Position numbers and translations under genes: made by a program | Notes under the pieces: generated by a model | Databases searched by the model: none | What the model was told of the DNA's origin: nothing | Seen by the model: only the letters and a program-made list of their open reading frames with translations | Part shown: positions 33,286 through 41,877 of the stretch, one piece after another | Numbering within the stretch: the stretch's first letter is position 1 | Layout of the letters: the number at the start of each line of letters is the position of its first letter | Source of the DNA: an uncultured Verrucomicrobiota bacterium | GTDB lineage: Bacteria > Verrucomicrobiota > Verrucomicrobiia > Limisphaerales > UBA9464 | Assembly: GCA_903925515.1 (NCBI GenBank) | Contig: CAIYFP010000462.1 | Coordinates: 1-64,000 of the forward strand | Reading direction: 5' to 3' | Length of the DNA: 64,000 nucleotides

Positions 33286-34715
33286 ACATCCCGGACGTGC
33301 GCGTATCAAGGCGCGAGGCGTTGGCCCGCGTCGGCTGCGGTTTCGGATCGGTGGCCATGGCCGCGATGCTCGGCCGCGCGAGGGCGGGGGACACTCGCTC
33401 GTCCTTGGCGGCCATGGCTCCGCCGGCGCGGGCGCGAGCGCGGCGGGTGATCTTCCTGTTCATGCAGGGCGGCCCGAGCCACGTGGACACGTTCGATCCC
33501 AAGCCGGCGCTGGCGCGGCATGACGGGCAGACGATGCCCTTCGACGACGCCCGGACGATGGCCAACACGGGCGCAAGGGGCACGGGCCAGCGGGTCATGA
33601 AGTCGCCGTGGGCGTTCTCAAGGCATGGGGAGTCGGGGCGTTGGGTGAGCGAGTTGTTCCCGCACACGGCGAGGCGCATCGACGACCTTTGCCTGCTGCA
33701 GGGGATGCACACCGAGGGCGTCGCGCATGGTCCGGCCACGTTGTTCCTCCATTGCGGCTCCACGAACTTCGTGCGGCCGAGCATCGGCGCATGGGTCAGC
33801 TACGGACTGGGAACCGAGAACGACAACCTGCCCGCATTCGTCACGTTGTCGCCAAGCCTCGGGAACGGTGGCGCGCGAAACTGGGGCCATGCGTTCCTGC
33901 CGCCCGTGCACCAAGGGACGCCCTTCGGCTTCGCAGGGCAGGGGCCCGATTCCATGCGCCTTCGCTGGCTCCCGGGGGAGGGAGCCGACACGGCCATGGG
34001 CCGTCGGCGGTTCGACCTTGCCCGGCGCATCCATGAGGAGCAGGCCCGGATGTCGCCGGGCGACGCGGAGGCCGACGCGGTCATCGAGTCCTTCGAGCGT
34101 GCGTGGCGGATGCAATCGCATGCGCCGGCGATCCTCGACCATGGGTCGGAGACGGCCGAGACCCGGGCCTTGTACGGGATAGGCGAGGGGCCGACCGACG
34201 AGTTCGGGAGGCAATGCCTTGCGGCGAGGAGGCTATGCGAGGCCGGCGTGCGGTTCGTGCAGGTGACGTACGGGGACAACACTGCCAACCCGCGATGGGA
34301 CCAGCACTCGGACCTGCCGCGCCATGCCGTGCATGCGCGCGCGACGGACAAGCCTGTGGCCGGGCTCCTTGCGGACCTCCGGCGGCGCGGACTGCTGGAC
34401 GACACCGTGGTGTGGTGGGGCGCCGAGTTCGGGCGCACGCCCTACGCGGAGAAGAACGGGACGGGGCGTGACCACAACCCGGGCGGGTTCACCACATGGT
34501 TGGCCGGGGGCGGCGTCCGTGCGGGCTACACGCACGGGGCGACGGACGAGCTGGGGCACCTTGCCGTGGAGGGGCGCACCCACATGCACGACCTGCACGC
34601 GACGCTGCTGCACCTGCTGGGCATCGACCATGAGCGCCTGACGTTTCGCCATGACGGGCGCGATCACCGGCTCACGGATGTCCGCGGCGAGGTGATCCGC
34701 GCCGTGCTCGCGTGA
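33282..34715 (+). CDS. DUF1501 (sulfatase-like) protein, Tat-type signal
   Basis: 477 aa. It overlaps the DUF1549 stop (ATGA), so the two are translated together. The N-terminus has a twin-arginine motif (VSRREALARVGCGFG). The DUF1501 core is complete: RVIFLFMQGGPSHVDTFDPKP, FCWS-type region replaced by SPWAFSRHGESGRWVSELFPH, MHTEGVAHGPATLFLHCGS, GAWVSYGLGTENDNLPAFVTL, GVRFVQVTYGD, NPRWDQHSDL, WWGAEFGRTPY, GRDHNPGGFTTWLAGGG and LHLLGIDHERLTFRHDGRDHRLTD. The fold is that of alkaline phosphatase/sulfatase but the formylglycine Cys/Ser motif of sulfatases is absent. Location is presumably periplasmic. Confidence 0.93.
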   Translation: MNIPDVRVSRREALARVGCGFGSVAMAAMLGRARAGDTRSSLAAMAPPARARARRVIFLFMQGGPSHVDTFDPKPALARHDGQTMPFDDARTMANTGARGTGQRVMKSPWAFSRHGESGRWVSELFPHTARRIDDLCLLQGMHTEGVAHGPATLFLHCGSTNFVRPSIGAWVSYGLGTENDNLPAFVTLSPSLGNGGARNWGHAFLPPVHQGTPFGFAGQGPDSMRLRWLPGEGADTAMGRRRFDLARRIHEEQARMSPGDAEADAVIESFERAWRMQSHAPAILDHGSETAETRALYGIGEGPTDEFGRQCLAARRLCEAGVRFVQVTYGDNTANPRWDQHSDLPRHAVHARATDKPVAGLLADLRRRGLLDDTVVWWGAEFGRTPYAEKNGTGRDHNPGGFTTWLAGGGVRAGYTHGATDELGHLAVEGRTHMHDLHATLLHLLGIDHERLTFRHDGRDHRLTDVRGEVIRAVLA

Positions 34716-34725
34716 GACGGCGTCC

Positions 34726-34741
34726 ACGGCCCCTCGGCCGT
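34726..34741. terminator. weak hairpin between the two convergent DUF1501 genes
   Basis: ACGGCC-CCTC-GGCCGT forms a 6-bp stem with a 4-nt loop in the 34-bp gap between the two DUF1501 stop codons. There is no T-tract, so termination by this hairpin alone is doubtful. Confidence 0.3.
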
Positions 34742-34749
34742 CCCCGGGT

Positions 34750-36177
34750 TCATGCCTTGAGGATGCCCCGGACCACGGAGCCCTTCACGTCCGTGAGCCG
34801 GTGGTCGCGCCCGCCGTAGCGATACGTGAGGCGCTCATGGTCCAGCCCGAGGCAATGGAGCATCGTCGCATGCAGGTCATGGACATGGACGGGGTTCTCG
34901 ACGGCCTGCATGCCGAGGTCGTCGGTTGCGCCGTACGCGAAGCCCGCCGAGACGCCGCCGCCGGCCATCCAGAACGTGAACCCCTTGGCGTTGTGGTCGC
35001 GCCCGTCGCCGCGGCGACTGTCCGGGGTTCGACCAAACTCCCCGCCCCAAACCACGAGGGTCTCGTCGAGCATGCCCCGGGAGGCGAGGTCCGAGAGCAG
35101 GGCGGCGATGGGTTGGTCGATGGCATGGGCGTTGCGGCGGAGGGAGGACTCGAGGTTCTGGTGCTGGTCCCAGCCGCCATGGTTCAGCTCGACGAATCGC
35201 ACGCCGGCCTCGGCCATGCGCCGCGCGAGGAGGCATTGGCGCCCGAAGTTGTCCGTGTCCGCGGCGCCGACGCCGTACCGAGCGAGCGTGTCGGCGGACT
35301 CGCCGGAGAGGTCCAGCAGTTCGGGCGCCTCGGCCTGCATGCGGAAGGCCAGCTCGAACGACTGGATCACCCCCTCCACCTCGGGGTGGCCATCGGTGGC
35401 GTGGAGGAACTCGCGGTTCATCTGCTGGACCATGTCCAGTTGACGTGCCTGCTGGCGGGGATTGAGCACCGGGTTGCGCACGTTGCCCAGAGCCGTCGCG
35501 ACATTCCCGTCGCGCGTGGAGCCGATCCGGGTCCCCTGATACACGGCCGGCAGGAACGCGCTCCCGTGGTTTTGCGCGCCGAACTGCCGGGGTGGCGACA
35601 AGGTGACGAAGCCCGGCAGGTTCTCGTTCTCCGTCCCGAGCCCGTATAGCACCCATGCGCCCATGGACGGCCGAACGAACCGCGCGCTCCCGGTGTGGAG
35701 CTGGATGAACGCCTGCGGGTGGTTGGGGATGTCCGTGTGCATCGATCGGACCATGCAAAGGTGGTCCGCGTGCGCCGACAACCGGGGCATCAGCTCCGAA
35801 ATCCAGAGCCCGCTCGCCCCGTGCTGTCGGAATGCAAACGGCGAGCCCACCAGCTTGTTGCCCGAGCCGCGCGCGCCGCCCGCTTGCCCATGTTCCCGTT
35901 GCAGGCGCGGCTTCGGGTCGAAGAGGTCGAGCTGGGACGGCCCGCCCTGCATGCAGAGGAAAATGACGCGGCGTGCACGCGGCGCGAAATGGGGCGCTCG
36001 CCGTCGCAGGGGGGCGCCGGCGTCGGCCATGGACGCCCGCGAGCCACCCGTCCCGGATGCGGCCGCCGCGAGCCCGCCGAAGGCCATCCAGCCGAAGCCG
36101 GCGGCGGCGGTTTGAAGGAGGCGCCGCCGGGTCAGCGGACGTGGTTGGATGCCATGGCACTCGAAGGGGGCGTTCAT
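34750..36177 (-). CDS. DUF1501 (sulfatase-like) protein, Tat-type signal
   Basis: 475 aa from ATG 36177; an open frame upstream lies over the DUF1549 gene and is spurious. Leader LTRRRLLQTAAAGFGWMAFGG is a twin-arginine signal. The body parallels the other DUF1501 protein: RVIFLCMQGGPSQLDLFDPKP, MHTDIPNHPQAFIQLHTGS, GAWVLYGLGTENENLPGFVTL, AFRMQAEAPELLDLSGES, GVRFVELNHGGWDQHQNLE, VVWGGEFGRTPDSR, GRDHNAKGFTFWMAGGGVS and GLDHERLTYRYGGRDHRLTD. The HDLHATMLHCLG segment is intact. It follows its DUF1549 partner by 20 bp and faces the other cassette tail to tail. Confidence 0.93.
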   Translation of the reverse strand: MNAPFECHGIQPRPLTRRRLLQTAAAGFGWMAFGGLAAAASGTGGSRASMADAGAPLRRRAPHFAPRARRVIFLCMQGGPSQLDLFDPKPRLQREHGQAGGARGSGNKLVGSPFAFRQHGASGLWISELMPRLSAHADHLCMVRSMHTDIPNHPQAFIQLHTGSARFVRPSMGAWVLYGLGTENENLPGFVTLSPPRQFGAQNHGSAFLPAVYQGTRIGSTRDGNVATALGNVRNPVLNPRQQARQLDMVQQMNREFLHATDGHPEVEGVIQSFELAFRMQAEAPELLDLSGESADTLARYGVGAADTDNFGRQCLLARRMAEAGVRFVELNHGGWDQHQNLESSLRRNAHAIDQPIAALLSDLASRGMLDETLVVWGGEFGRTPDSRRGDGRDHNAKGFTFWMAGGGVSAGFAYGATDDLGMQAVENPVHVHDLHATMLHCLGLDHERLTYRYGGRDHRLTDVKGSVVRGILKA

Positions 36178-36197
36178 TGGGAGCAAGGCTTCGGGTT

Positions 36198-38342
36198 TCA
36201 ACGCAGGTACCGGAACTCCGCGGACGCAAGCAGGGCCTGGGCAAGGGATGTCCACGCCGTCTCGCCCGCGCGGATTCGGTCCGCCAGCCGGGCGTTGCCC
36301 TTGGACGAGTCGGCTGACATCAAGCCCTCCTCGCGTTCCTCCCGGACGAACTCGAGGGCGCGCCCGAGTTCCCGCGGCGTGGGTTGCCGCCCGAGTGCAA
36401 GCCGGTAGGCCAGCGTCACGCGCTCGCGCGGGTCCATCCCGGCCTCGGCCAGCAACCGCCGCGCCATCCCACGTGCCCAGCCCAGCACCTGCGGGTTGTT
36501 CATCAGGTACAGCGCCTGCGCCGGCACGTTCGTCGTGTCGCGCTGCGCCACCACGAGGCTGGGCTCGGCGAAGTCGAACAATTCGAGCGATTCCGGCACG
36601 AACCCGCGCACGACCGGCAGGTAAGCCGACCGCTTCCGAAGCGCCCCCTCGGTCCATTCGCCCGCCGGCAGCCGCCGCACCGGACCCTCGCCCATGCTCG
36701 ACACGGGCGATCCCACGGGAGGGGCCATGTCCAGCATGCCGCTCACGGACAGCATCGCGTCCCGCAGCGACTCGGCATCGAGACGGCGCGGCTCGTGCCG
36801 CCAACGGAGCGTGTTGCCGGGGTCCACCTCGTGCGCGACGGGGTCAAGGGTGGAAGCAAGGCCATAGGCACGGCTCAGGACGATCTCGCGGACCAGTCCC
36901 TTGAGGGACCAGCCTCCCGATTGGAGCCGAAGGGCGAGGTAATCCAGAAGTGCGGGGTTGGACGGGCGCTCGCCGTTGAACCCGAAGTCGTCCGGCGTGC
37001 GGACGATGCCGACGCCCATCAGGTGCATCCATGCGCGGTTCGCGGCCACGCGCGCCGTCAGCGGGTTCTCGGGACGGGTCAGCCACTGGGCCAGTTGCAG
37101 CCTTCCGCTGGCTCCCGCCGGGATCGCGATGGGTTCACCCCCGTCGAGCGCGGGCACGAACCCCCGCGGCACCCGCCCCGACTTCTGGCTGACCTCGCCC
37201 CGAGCAAGGAACGGGCTGTCATGGGGAATCCCCTCGCGCACCCCCATTGCGTGCGGGACATCCGTCTGGGGTGAAGCGGGCAGGGGCCGCTCCGGGTCCA
37301 TGCCCCCGTTGGCACCCGCGCGACGGGCGGCGCGTCGTGCGGCCAGCGGGCCCGCCTGTCGCCCCATGGGACCGGGGTCCTTGGCGGGCAGGAGGTCCTC
37401 GCGTTCCGTGCCCTGGCCCAGCGCGAGCAAGGCCGAGGGTTGGCGGTTCCCCCGGTCGTTGGGGGTCCCGTAGAGCGTCTGGGTGCTCCGGAAGATCCCC
37501 GCCAGCGCGTAGTAGTCGCGCTGGCTGACCGGGTCGAACTTGTGGTCATGGCACCTCGCGCAGGCCACCGAGACGCCCATCACCGCCCGCGTCGTCACGT
37601 CGATCTGCTCGTCCACGACGTCCATTACGAACTGTTCTCGCCGACGCTCGTTGAGCCCCTTGGGACCCACCGCAAGGAAGCCCGTCGCGACAAGGTTGGC
37701 GTCGCGTTCCTTCTCGTCGGACGCTGGCAACAGGTCGCCGGCCACCTGCTTCCGCACGAATTCGTCGTACGGCATGCCCGACGCCACGGCTTCGATCACC
37801 CAGTCCCGGTAACGCCATGCTTCCGGGAACGCGTAGTTGCGTTCCTTGCCGGTGCTTTCCGCATACCGCGCCACGTCGAGCCAATGCCGTCCCCATCGCT
37901 CGCCAAACGCACGCGACGCGAGCATCGAGTCCACGAGCCCGGCGAGCGCCGCATGCGACGGCGCGGCGGCGTAGGCCTCGACCATGGCCGGCGATGGGGG
38001 CAGGCCGGTCAGGTCGAACGCGACCCGACGGACTAGCGTGCGCGGGTCGGCGTCCCCCACGGGTTGCAATCCCTTGTCCTCAAGCGCCGCGAGAATGAAC
38101 CGGTCGATGTCGGACCGCGGCCATGCTTCGTCCCGCACGGACGGGACGGACGGGCCACGCGGGACCTGGAACGCCCAAAAAGCCCGGGCCTCGGGATCGT
38201 TCGCACGCGGGCCACGTTGCGGGACGCCCGCCGGGGCCAGTGGTGCCGGCGCGACGGATGCTTCCCGGGCAAGGCCCATGTCACCCCATGCGCAAGCCCA
38301 CCCCGTTGCCGCGACCGTCGCGATCTCAAGAAGACGTCCCAT
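36198..38342 (-). CDS. secreted DUF1549/DUF1553 protein with CxxCH motif
   Basis: 714 aa from ATG 38342 (MGRLLEIATVAATGWACAWG, signal peptide); a TTG nine bases earlier is possible. It begins with a RAFWAFQVPRGPSVP segment, then DUF1549: RRVAFDLTGLPPSP, GERWGRHWLDVARYAES, EAWRYRDWVIEAVA, GDLLPA, DVVDEQIDVTTRAVMG and CARCHDHKFDPVSQRDYYALAG. DUF1553 follows: RLQLAQWLTRPENPLTARV, NRAWMHLMGVGIVRTPDDFG, RLDAESLRDAML and SLVVAQRDTTNVPAQALYLMNN. It has no golvesin-like insert, unlike the copy at 30.8 kb; a low-complexity Ala/Arg stretch fills that place. The partner DUF1501 gene lies 20 bp after it. Confidence 0.93.
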   Translation of the reverse strand: MGRLLEIATVAATGWACAWGDMGLAREASVAPAPLAPAGVPQRGPRANDPEARAFWAFQVPRGPSVPSVRDEAWPRSDIDRFILAALEDKGLQPVGDADPRTLVRRVAFDLTGLPPSPAMVEAYAAAPSHAALAGLVDSMLASRAFGERWGRHWLDVARYAESTGKERNYAFPEAWRYRDWVIEAVASGMPYDEFVRKQVAGDLLPASDEKERDANLVATGFLAVGPKGLNERRREQFVMDVVDEQIDVTTRAVMGVSVACARCHDHKFDPVSQRDYYALAGIFRSTQTLYGTPNDRGNRQPSALLALGQGTEREDLLPAKDPGPMGRQAGPLAARRAARRAGANGGMDPERPLPASPQTDVPHAMGVREGIPHDSPFLARGEVSQKSGRVPRGFVPALDGGEPIAIPAGASGRLQLAQWLTRPENPLTARVAANRAWMHLMGVGIVRTPDDFGFNGERPSNPALLDYLALRLQSGGWSLKGLVREIVLSRAYGLASTLDPVAHEVDPGNTLRWRHEPRRLDAESLRDAMLSVSGMLDMAPPVGSPVSSMGEGPVRRLPAGEWTEGALRKRSAYLPVVRGFVPESLELFDFAEPSLVVAQRDTTNVPAQALYLMNNPQVLGWARGMARRLLAEAGMDPRERVTLAYRLALGRQPTPRELGRALEFVREEREEGLMSADSSKGNARLADRIRAGETAWTSLAQALLASAEFRYLR

Positions 38343-38404
38343 CCCGATCAACTCGTTTCACGGATGCTGACACTCCCTTCATGACGGATGGAAGCATCCG
38401 GATG

Positions 38405-38857
38405 TTACGACGGCCTTGCCTGGGCCATCCAATGAAGGTGCACGACAAACCACGAGAAGGGGATCCACTCCCAGAGCGGCGTGGAATGAATGCAGTCGCC
38501 AGGCCACTGCGTGAGCGCCGGGTTGGCCCGGCAAAGGGCCTCCCATTCGGCGAGCTTCCAAAACCCCACCGCCACGACGCACGCATACAGGTACGCAGGG
38601 ACAAGGCGTCGCCATGGGACGCCCATGTAGGATCTTCCCACGGTGTCGAGGACCCGTCCAAGCCCCAGCGCGGGTTCGGCAAGGATCGCGAGGCGCGTGT
38701 GGACGTGTGTGGCGATGGCGCCATGGAACCAGGTCGCGCGGCTGTCGGGTATCCACACCGCAAGCAGCAGCAATGCCATGGCAAGGAAGAACGGGAAGCT
38801 GGCCACGCGTCCGAGCCATGACCGCGCGCCGTGGCAGGGCTCGCGCAGGGATGCCAA
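38405..38857 (-). CDS. small membrane protein of unknown function
   Basis: About 150 aa from TTG 38857; the frame is open further up but the extension runs under purD and is Arg/Pro-rich. Two membrane helices are clear (FPFFLAMALLLLAVWI and PAYLYACVVAVGFWKLA). Between them lies THVHTRLAILAEPALGLGRVLDTVGRS, a possible amphipathic helix. The C-terminus has several Trp and His (TPLWEWIPFSWFVVHLHW). I do not recognise the family. It is encoded opposite purD and shares the short space between purD and the DUF1549 gene. The start codon is uncertain. Confidence 0.55.
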   Translation of the reverse strand: MASLREPCHGARSWLGRVASFPFFLAMALLLLAVWIPDSRATWFHGAIATHVHTRLAILAEPALGLGRVLDTVGRSYMGVPWRRLVPAYLYACVVAVGFWKLAEWEALCRANPALTQWPGDCIHSTPLWEWIPFSWFVVHLHWMAQARPS

Positions 38858-39001
38858 GACGCCAAGGGGGACACCTCGTCTCCCCTCCGGCAGCGCCGGG
38901 TGATGCCGGGAGCGGTGGACTGCAAGACAGCATGGGCGGGGTCGGGGCTGCCCCCCGGCGCTTCCAACGCCCCCGCTCTTCCGCTTCACTTCGCGCCACG
39001 C

Positions 39002-40297
39002 ATGAAGGTCCTTGTCCTCGGCTCCGGCGGACGCGAGCACGCGCTCGTGTGGAAGCTCGCGCAGTCGCCGTCCGTCTCACGCCTCTGGTGCGCCCCGGGC
39101 AATGCCGGGACGGCCATGGAACACGCCGCCTCGGGCGCGCCCGTCGTCAACGTGCCGGTCGCGTCGGACGACATCCCGGCCTTGCTGGAATTTGCGCGCA
39201 GGGAGAAGCCGGACCTCACGGTGGTGGGGCCGGACAATCCCTTGGCACTCGGCGTGGTGGATCGCTTCATGGAGGCCGGCATGGTCGTCTGGGGCCCCAA
39301 CCAACGGGCGGCGCAGTTCGAGTCGTCGAAGGCGTTCTCGCAGGACTTCATGGAACGCCACGGCATCCCCACGGCGCGGGGCGGAACATTCTCGGACGCG
39401 GCGGGCGCCATCGCGTTCTGCCGCGAGCTGGGAGGGCGTTGCGCGGTGAAGGCCGACGGGCTTGCGCTGGGCAAGGGCGTGCTGCTTTGCCATGACGTCT
39501 CGGCCGCCGAGGCCGCCGTCCAAGAGATCCTTGTCCAGCGCACCTTCGGGGGCGCCGGCTCACGCATTGTCGTGCAGGAGCTGCTCGTCGGCATGGAGAT
39601 CTCCCTGCATGCGCTCTGCGACGGCAAGGAGGCCTTGCTTTTCCCGACGGCCCAGGACCACAAGCGCGCCCTCGACGGCGACCATGGCCTCAACACGGGC
39701 GGCATGGGGACCTATTGCCCGACGCCCTTCCTTTCGGAGGCCGGGTTGCACGACGTGGGCAGGGCCATCCTCGACCCGTGGATCGCGGGCTGTGCCAAGG
39801 AGGGGATCGACTTCCGCGGCATCTTGTATCCCGGCGTCATGCTCACGGCGTCGGGCCCGCGCGTGCTGGAGTTCAACGCCCGCTTCGGCGACCCCGAGGC
39901 GCAGGTGTACCTCGCGCGGCTCGAGGACGACCTTGCCGGGCTGTTGTTGGCATCGGCGCAGGGACGGCTGGCCGGGCGGAAGCTCCGTTGGAAGCCCGGC
40001 CCGGCCGTGTGCGTGGTGATGGCTTCGGCGGGGTATCCCGGGTCATCGCCGAAGGGCCTTCCCATTGACGGGCTGGACGCCGCCGCGCGGATGCCCGGGG
40101 TCAAGGTGTTCCATGGGGGCACCGCGCTGCGCGACGGGCAGGTGGTGACGAACGGCGGGCGCGTCCTCGGCGTGACCGCCACCGGGACCGACATGGCGGA
40201 CGCCCGCGCCAAGGCCTACGAGGCAGTGCGCGTCATCCGGTTCGAGGGCGCCCAGTGGCGGACGGACATCGGGAGCAAGGCGTTGGCCGTCGGATAG
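39002..40297 (+). CDS. purD: phosphoribosylamine-glycine ligase
   Basis: 431 aa, normal length. It joins glycine to phosphoribosylamine with ATP in the second step of purine synthesis. ATG 39002 opens with MKVLVLGSGGREHALVWKLAQSP, the conserved GARS N-domain. The ATP-grasp region has VVGPDNPLALGVVDRF, VWGPNQRAAQFESSKAF, CAVKADGLALGKGVLLC, VVQELLVGMEISLHALCDG, HKRALDGDHGLNTGGMGTY, YPGVMLTASGPRVLEFNARFGDPE. The C-domain has VVMASAGYPG and GVTATGTDMADARAKAYEAV. It is alone, converging with the phosphatase gene. Confidence 0.97.
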   Translation: MKVLVLGSGGREHALVWKLAQSPSVSRLWCAPGNAGTAMEHAASGAPVVNVPVASDDIPALLEFARREKPDLTVVGPDNPLALGVVDRFMEAGMVVWGPNQRAAQFESSKAFSQDFMERHGIPTARGGTFSDAAGAIAFCRELGGRCAVKADGLALGKGVLLCHDVSAAEAAVQEILVQRTFGGAGSRIVVQELLVGMEISLHALCDGKEALLFPTAQDHKRALDGDHGLNTGGMGTYCPTPFLSEAGLHDVGRAILDPWIAGCAKEGIDFRGILYPGVMLTASGPRVLEFNARFGDPEAQVYLARLEDDLAGLLLASAQGRLAGRKLRWKPGPAVCVVMASAGYPGSSPKGLPIDGLDAAARMPGVKVFHGGTALRDGQVVTNGGRVLGVTATGTDMADARAKAYEAVRVIRFEGAQWRTDIGSKALAVG

Positions 40298-40361
40298 GTC
40301 CGCCCTCAAGCACGCCCAGCCCGAGGCGGCCGTGGCGGACGGGCTTGATGGCCTCGCGTGT

Positions 40362-41867
40362 TCAACGGCCGGCCCCGCCAACATTCACCACCCGCAGCCT
40401 CCAGTCGGCAAACGTGCGACCCATGCGCAGCATGCCAAAGGCGTCGAAGTCGAACCCGTTGGCGACGCCGTAGGCGGTGTCAGGCGAGATGTTGAACGTC
40501 CACACCGAGGCTTCCGGCACGGGACGCTCGGGGGCCGTCTCGATCCATGACGTGACCTCGGGCAGGGACGCGGCGAGCCGGGCCGCGGAATCGCCATCCT
40601 GCCAATGCCGGAACACGCCCTTGCTCGCGACCAACCGCCGCATCATCGGGTTGGGCGCCGAGGATTGCTGGTGGCCGCGGAACACCGCATGGACGGCGTT
40701 GGACGCGGTCCGCGCGCTTGCGAGAAGAAACCGGGTTGCCTCTTGCCCATAGACGAAGGCGCGCCCCGGATCGATGCCGAAGCCAGGCTCGTCGCCCGCG
40801 ACCGTGAAGTCGTTCCACATGAAGCCGAGCGTCGCGGGGTGGATGGGGTCCACCGGGTCGAAGTCGCGCGCGGCCCTGCCAAGGAGGGCGCGGGAGGCGG
40901 GATCGGATGCCAACCATTCCGGCCGTGATCTCAGGAAGGATTCCTGCCGGAGCGTGCCAAGGAACTGGAACGCCATGGAAGGCGGCGCGTCCAGCAACCC
41001 GCGGGGGTCAAAGCCCGGCTCCATGCCGCCGTGATGGCACTGGACAAAGTGACCGCCGACCCCCAGCCACACCGCCACGGGCAGGTAGTCGAACATCCGC
41101 AGGACTCGCGGGATGTCGAAGTCCTCCCCGTACTTGATCCGGCCCTCGGCGAGGAGCCCGTAACGCGCGGCGATGGCGGCCTCCTCATGGTTGCCGCGGC
41201 AGAGGAACACGCGGTCGGGGTTGGCCAGCCCTAGCCGCATCAACGTGCAAAGCACCTCGATGCCGTTGCGCCCGCGGTCGGCGTAGTCCCCGAGGAACAC
41301 CATGTGGAAGCCGGGCTTTGAAATCTCAAAGCCGCGCAGGTAGCCCTGCGCGTTCAACCATTCCAACGCCTCCACCAGCGAATGAACGTCCCCATGGTAG
41401 TCCGCGTGCACGAACACCTCCGCGTCGGCCGGCAACCGTGCGCGCTGGGCAAACGGCCGGAAGGACGCGTCGGCCCCCGCGCCCGCCCTGCGCGGCGCAC
41501 CGGAGAGGAACGGCCTCACGAAGGTCATCGCCGGCGCACCCGGCTCCATGTAGTACATGGCCGCCGGGTCAAGGAAGCCGTCCGTGGCACCCGATTTGCC
41601 CACCCATCGGCCGGCGTCCGACATCGCCCCGGTCCTGCACGACGCAACAAACGCGTCGAGGACGAGCCCGAAGTCGGAGAACCGCGCGAGGGGGAGGGTG
41701 GCCTGGGCCGAGGGATTGCCGCCCGATTGGCGGTTCGTTGGAAGCTTGCGGCACCGTGCAACCCATTCCGCATACGGGGCCATGCCCGGGGCCGCGGGGC
41801 CTTGGGCAAGGATCCTCGCCGCGAGGAGCAGCGCCCACGTCATGAGCAACGGACGGCCGTGGAACAT
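40362..41867 (-). CDS. exported PPP-family (calcineurin-like) phosphatase
   Basis: 501 aa. The start (MFHGRPLLMTWALLLAARILAQG) looks like a signal peptide; an inner ATG could start it as well. The PPP metallophosphatase signature set is present: VHADYHGDVHSL (for GDxHG), FLGDYADRGRNGIEVL (GDxxDRG), VFLCRGNHEEAA (RGNHE), VQCHHGGMEPG and VFRGHQQSS for the later metal and His ligands. Such two-metal enzymes split phosphate monoesters, commonly phosphoserine/threonine. An exported PPP enzyme is unusual. The C-terminal 120 residues (WIETAPERPVPEASVWTFN, FADWRLRVVNVG) are probably a family-specific cap. It follows the oxidoreductase gene by 10 bp. Confidence 0.87.
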   Translation of the reverse strand: MFHGRPLLMTWALLLAARILAQGPAAPGMAPYAEWVARCRKLPTNRQSGGNPSAQATLPLARFSDFGLVLDAFVASCRTGAMSDAGRWVGKSGATDGFLDPAAMYYMEPGAPAMTFVRPFLSGAPRRAGAGADASFRPFAQRARLPADAEVFVHADYHGDVHSLVEALEWLNAQGYLRGFEISKPGFHMVFLGDYADRGRNGIEVLCTLMRLGLANPDRVFLCRGNHEEAAIAARYGLLAEGRIKYGEDFDIPRVLRMFDYLPVAVWLGVGGHFVQCHHGGMEPGFDPRGLLDAPPSMAFQFLGTLRQESFLRSRPEWLASDPASRALLGRAARDFDPVDPIHPATLGFMWNDFTVAGDEPGFGIDPGRAFVYGQEATRFLLASARTASNAVHAVFRGHQQSSAPNPMMRRLVASKGVFRHWQDGDSAARLAASLPEVTSWIETAPERPVPEASVWTFNISPDTAYGVANGFDFDAFGMLRMGRTFADWRLRVVNVGGAGR

Positions 41868-41877
41868 GGCGCGAACT

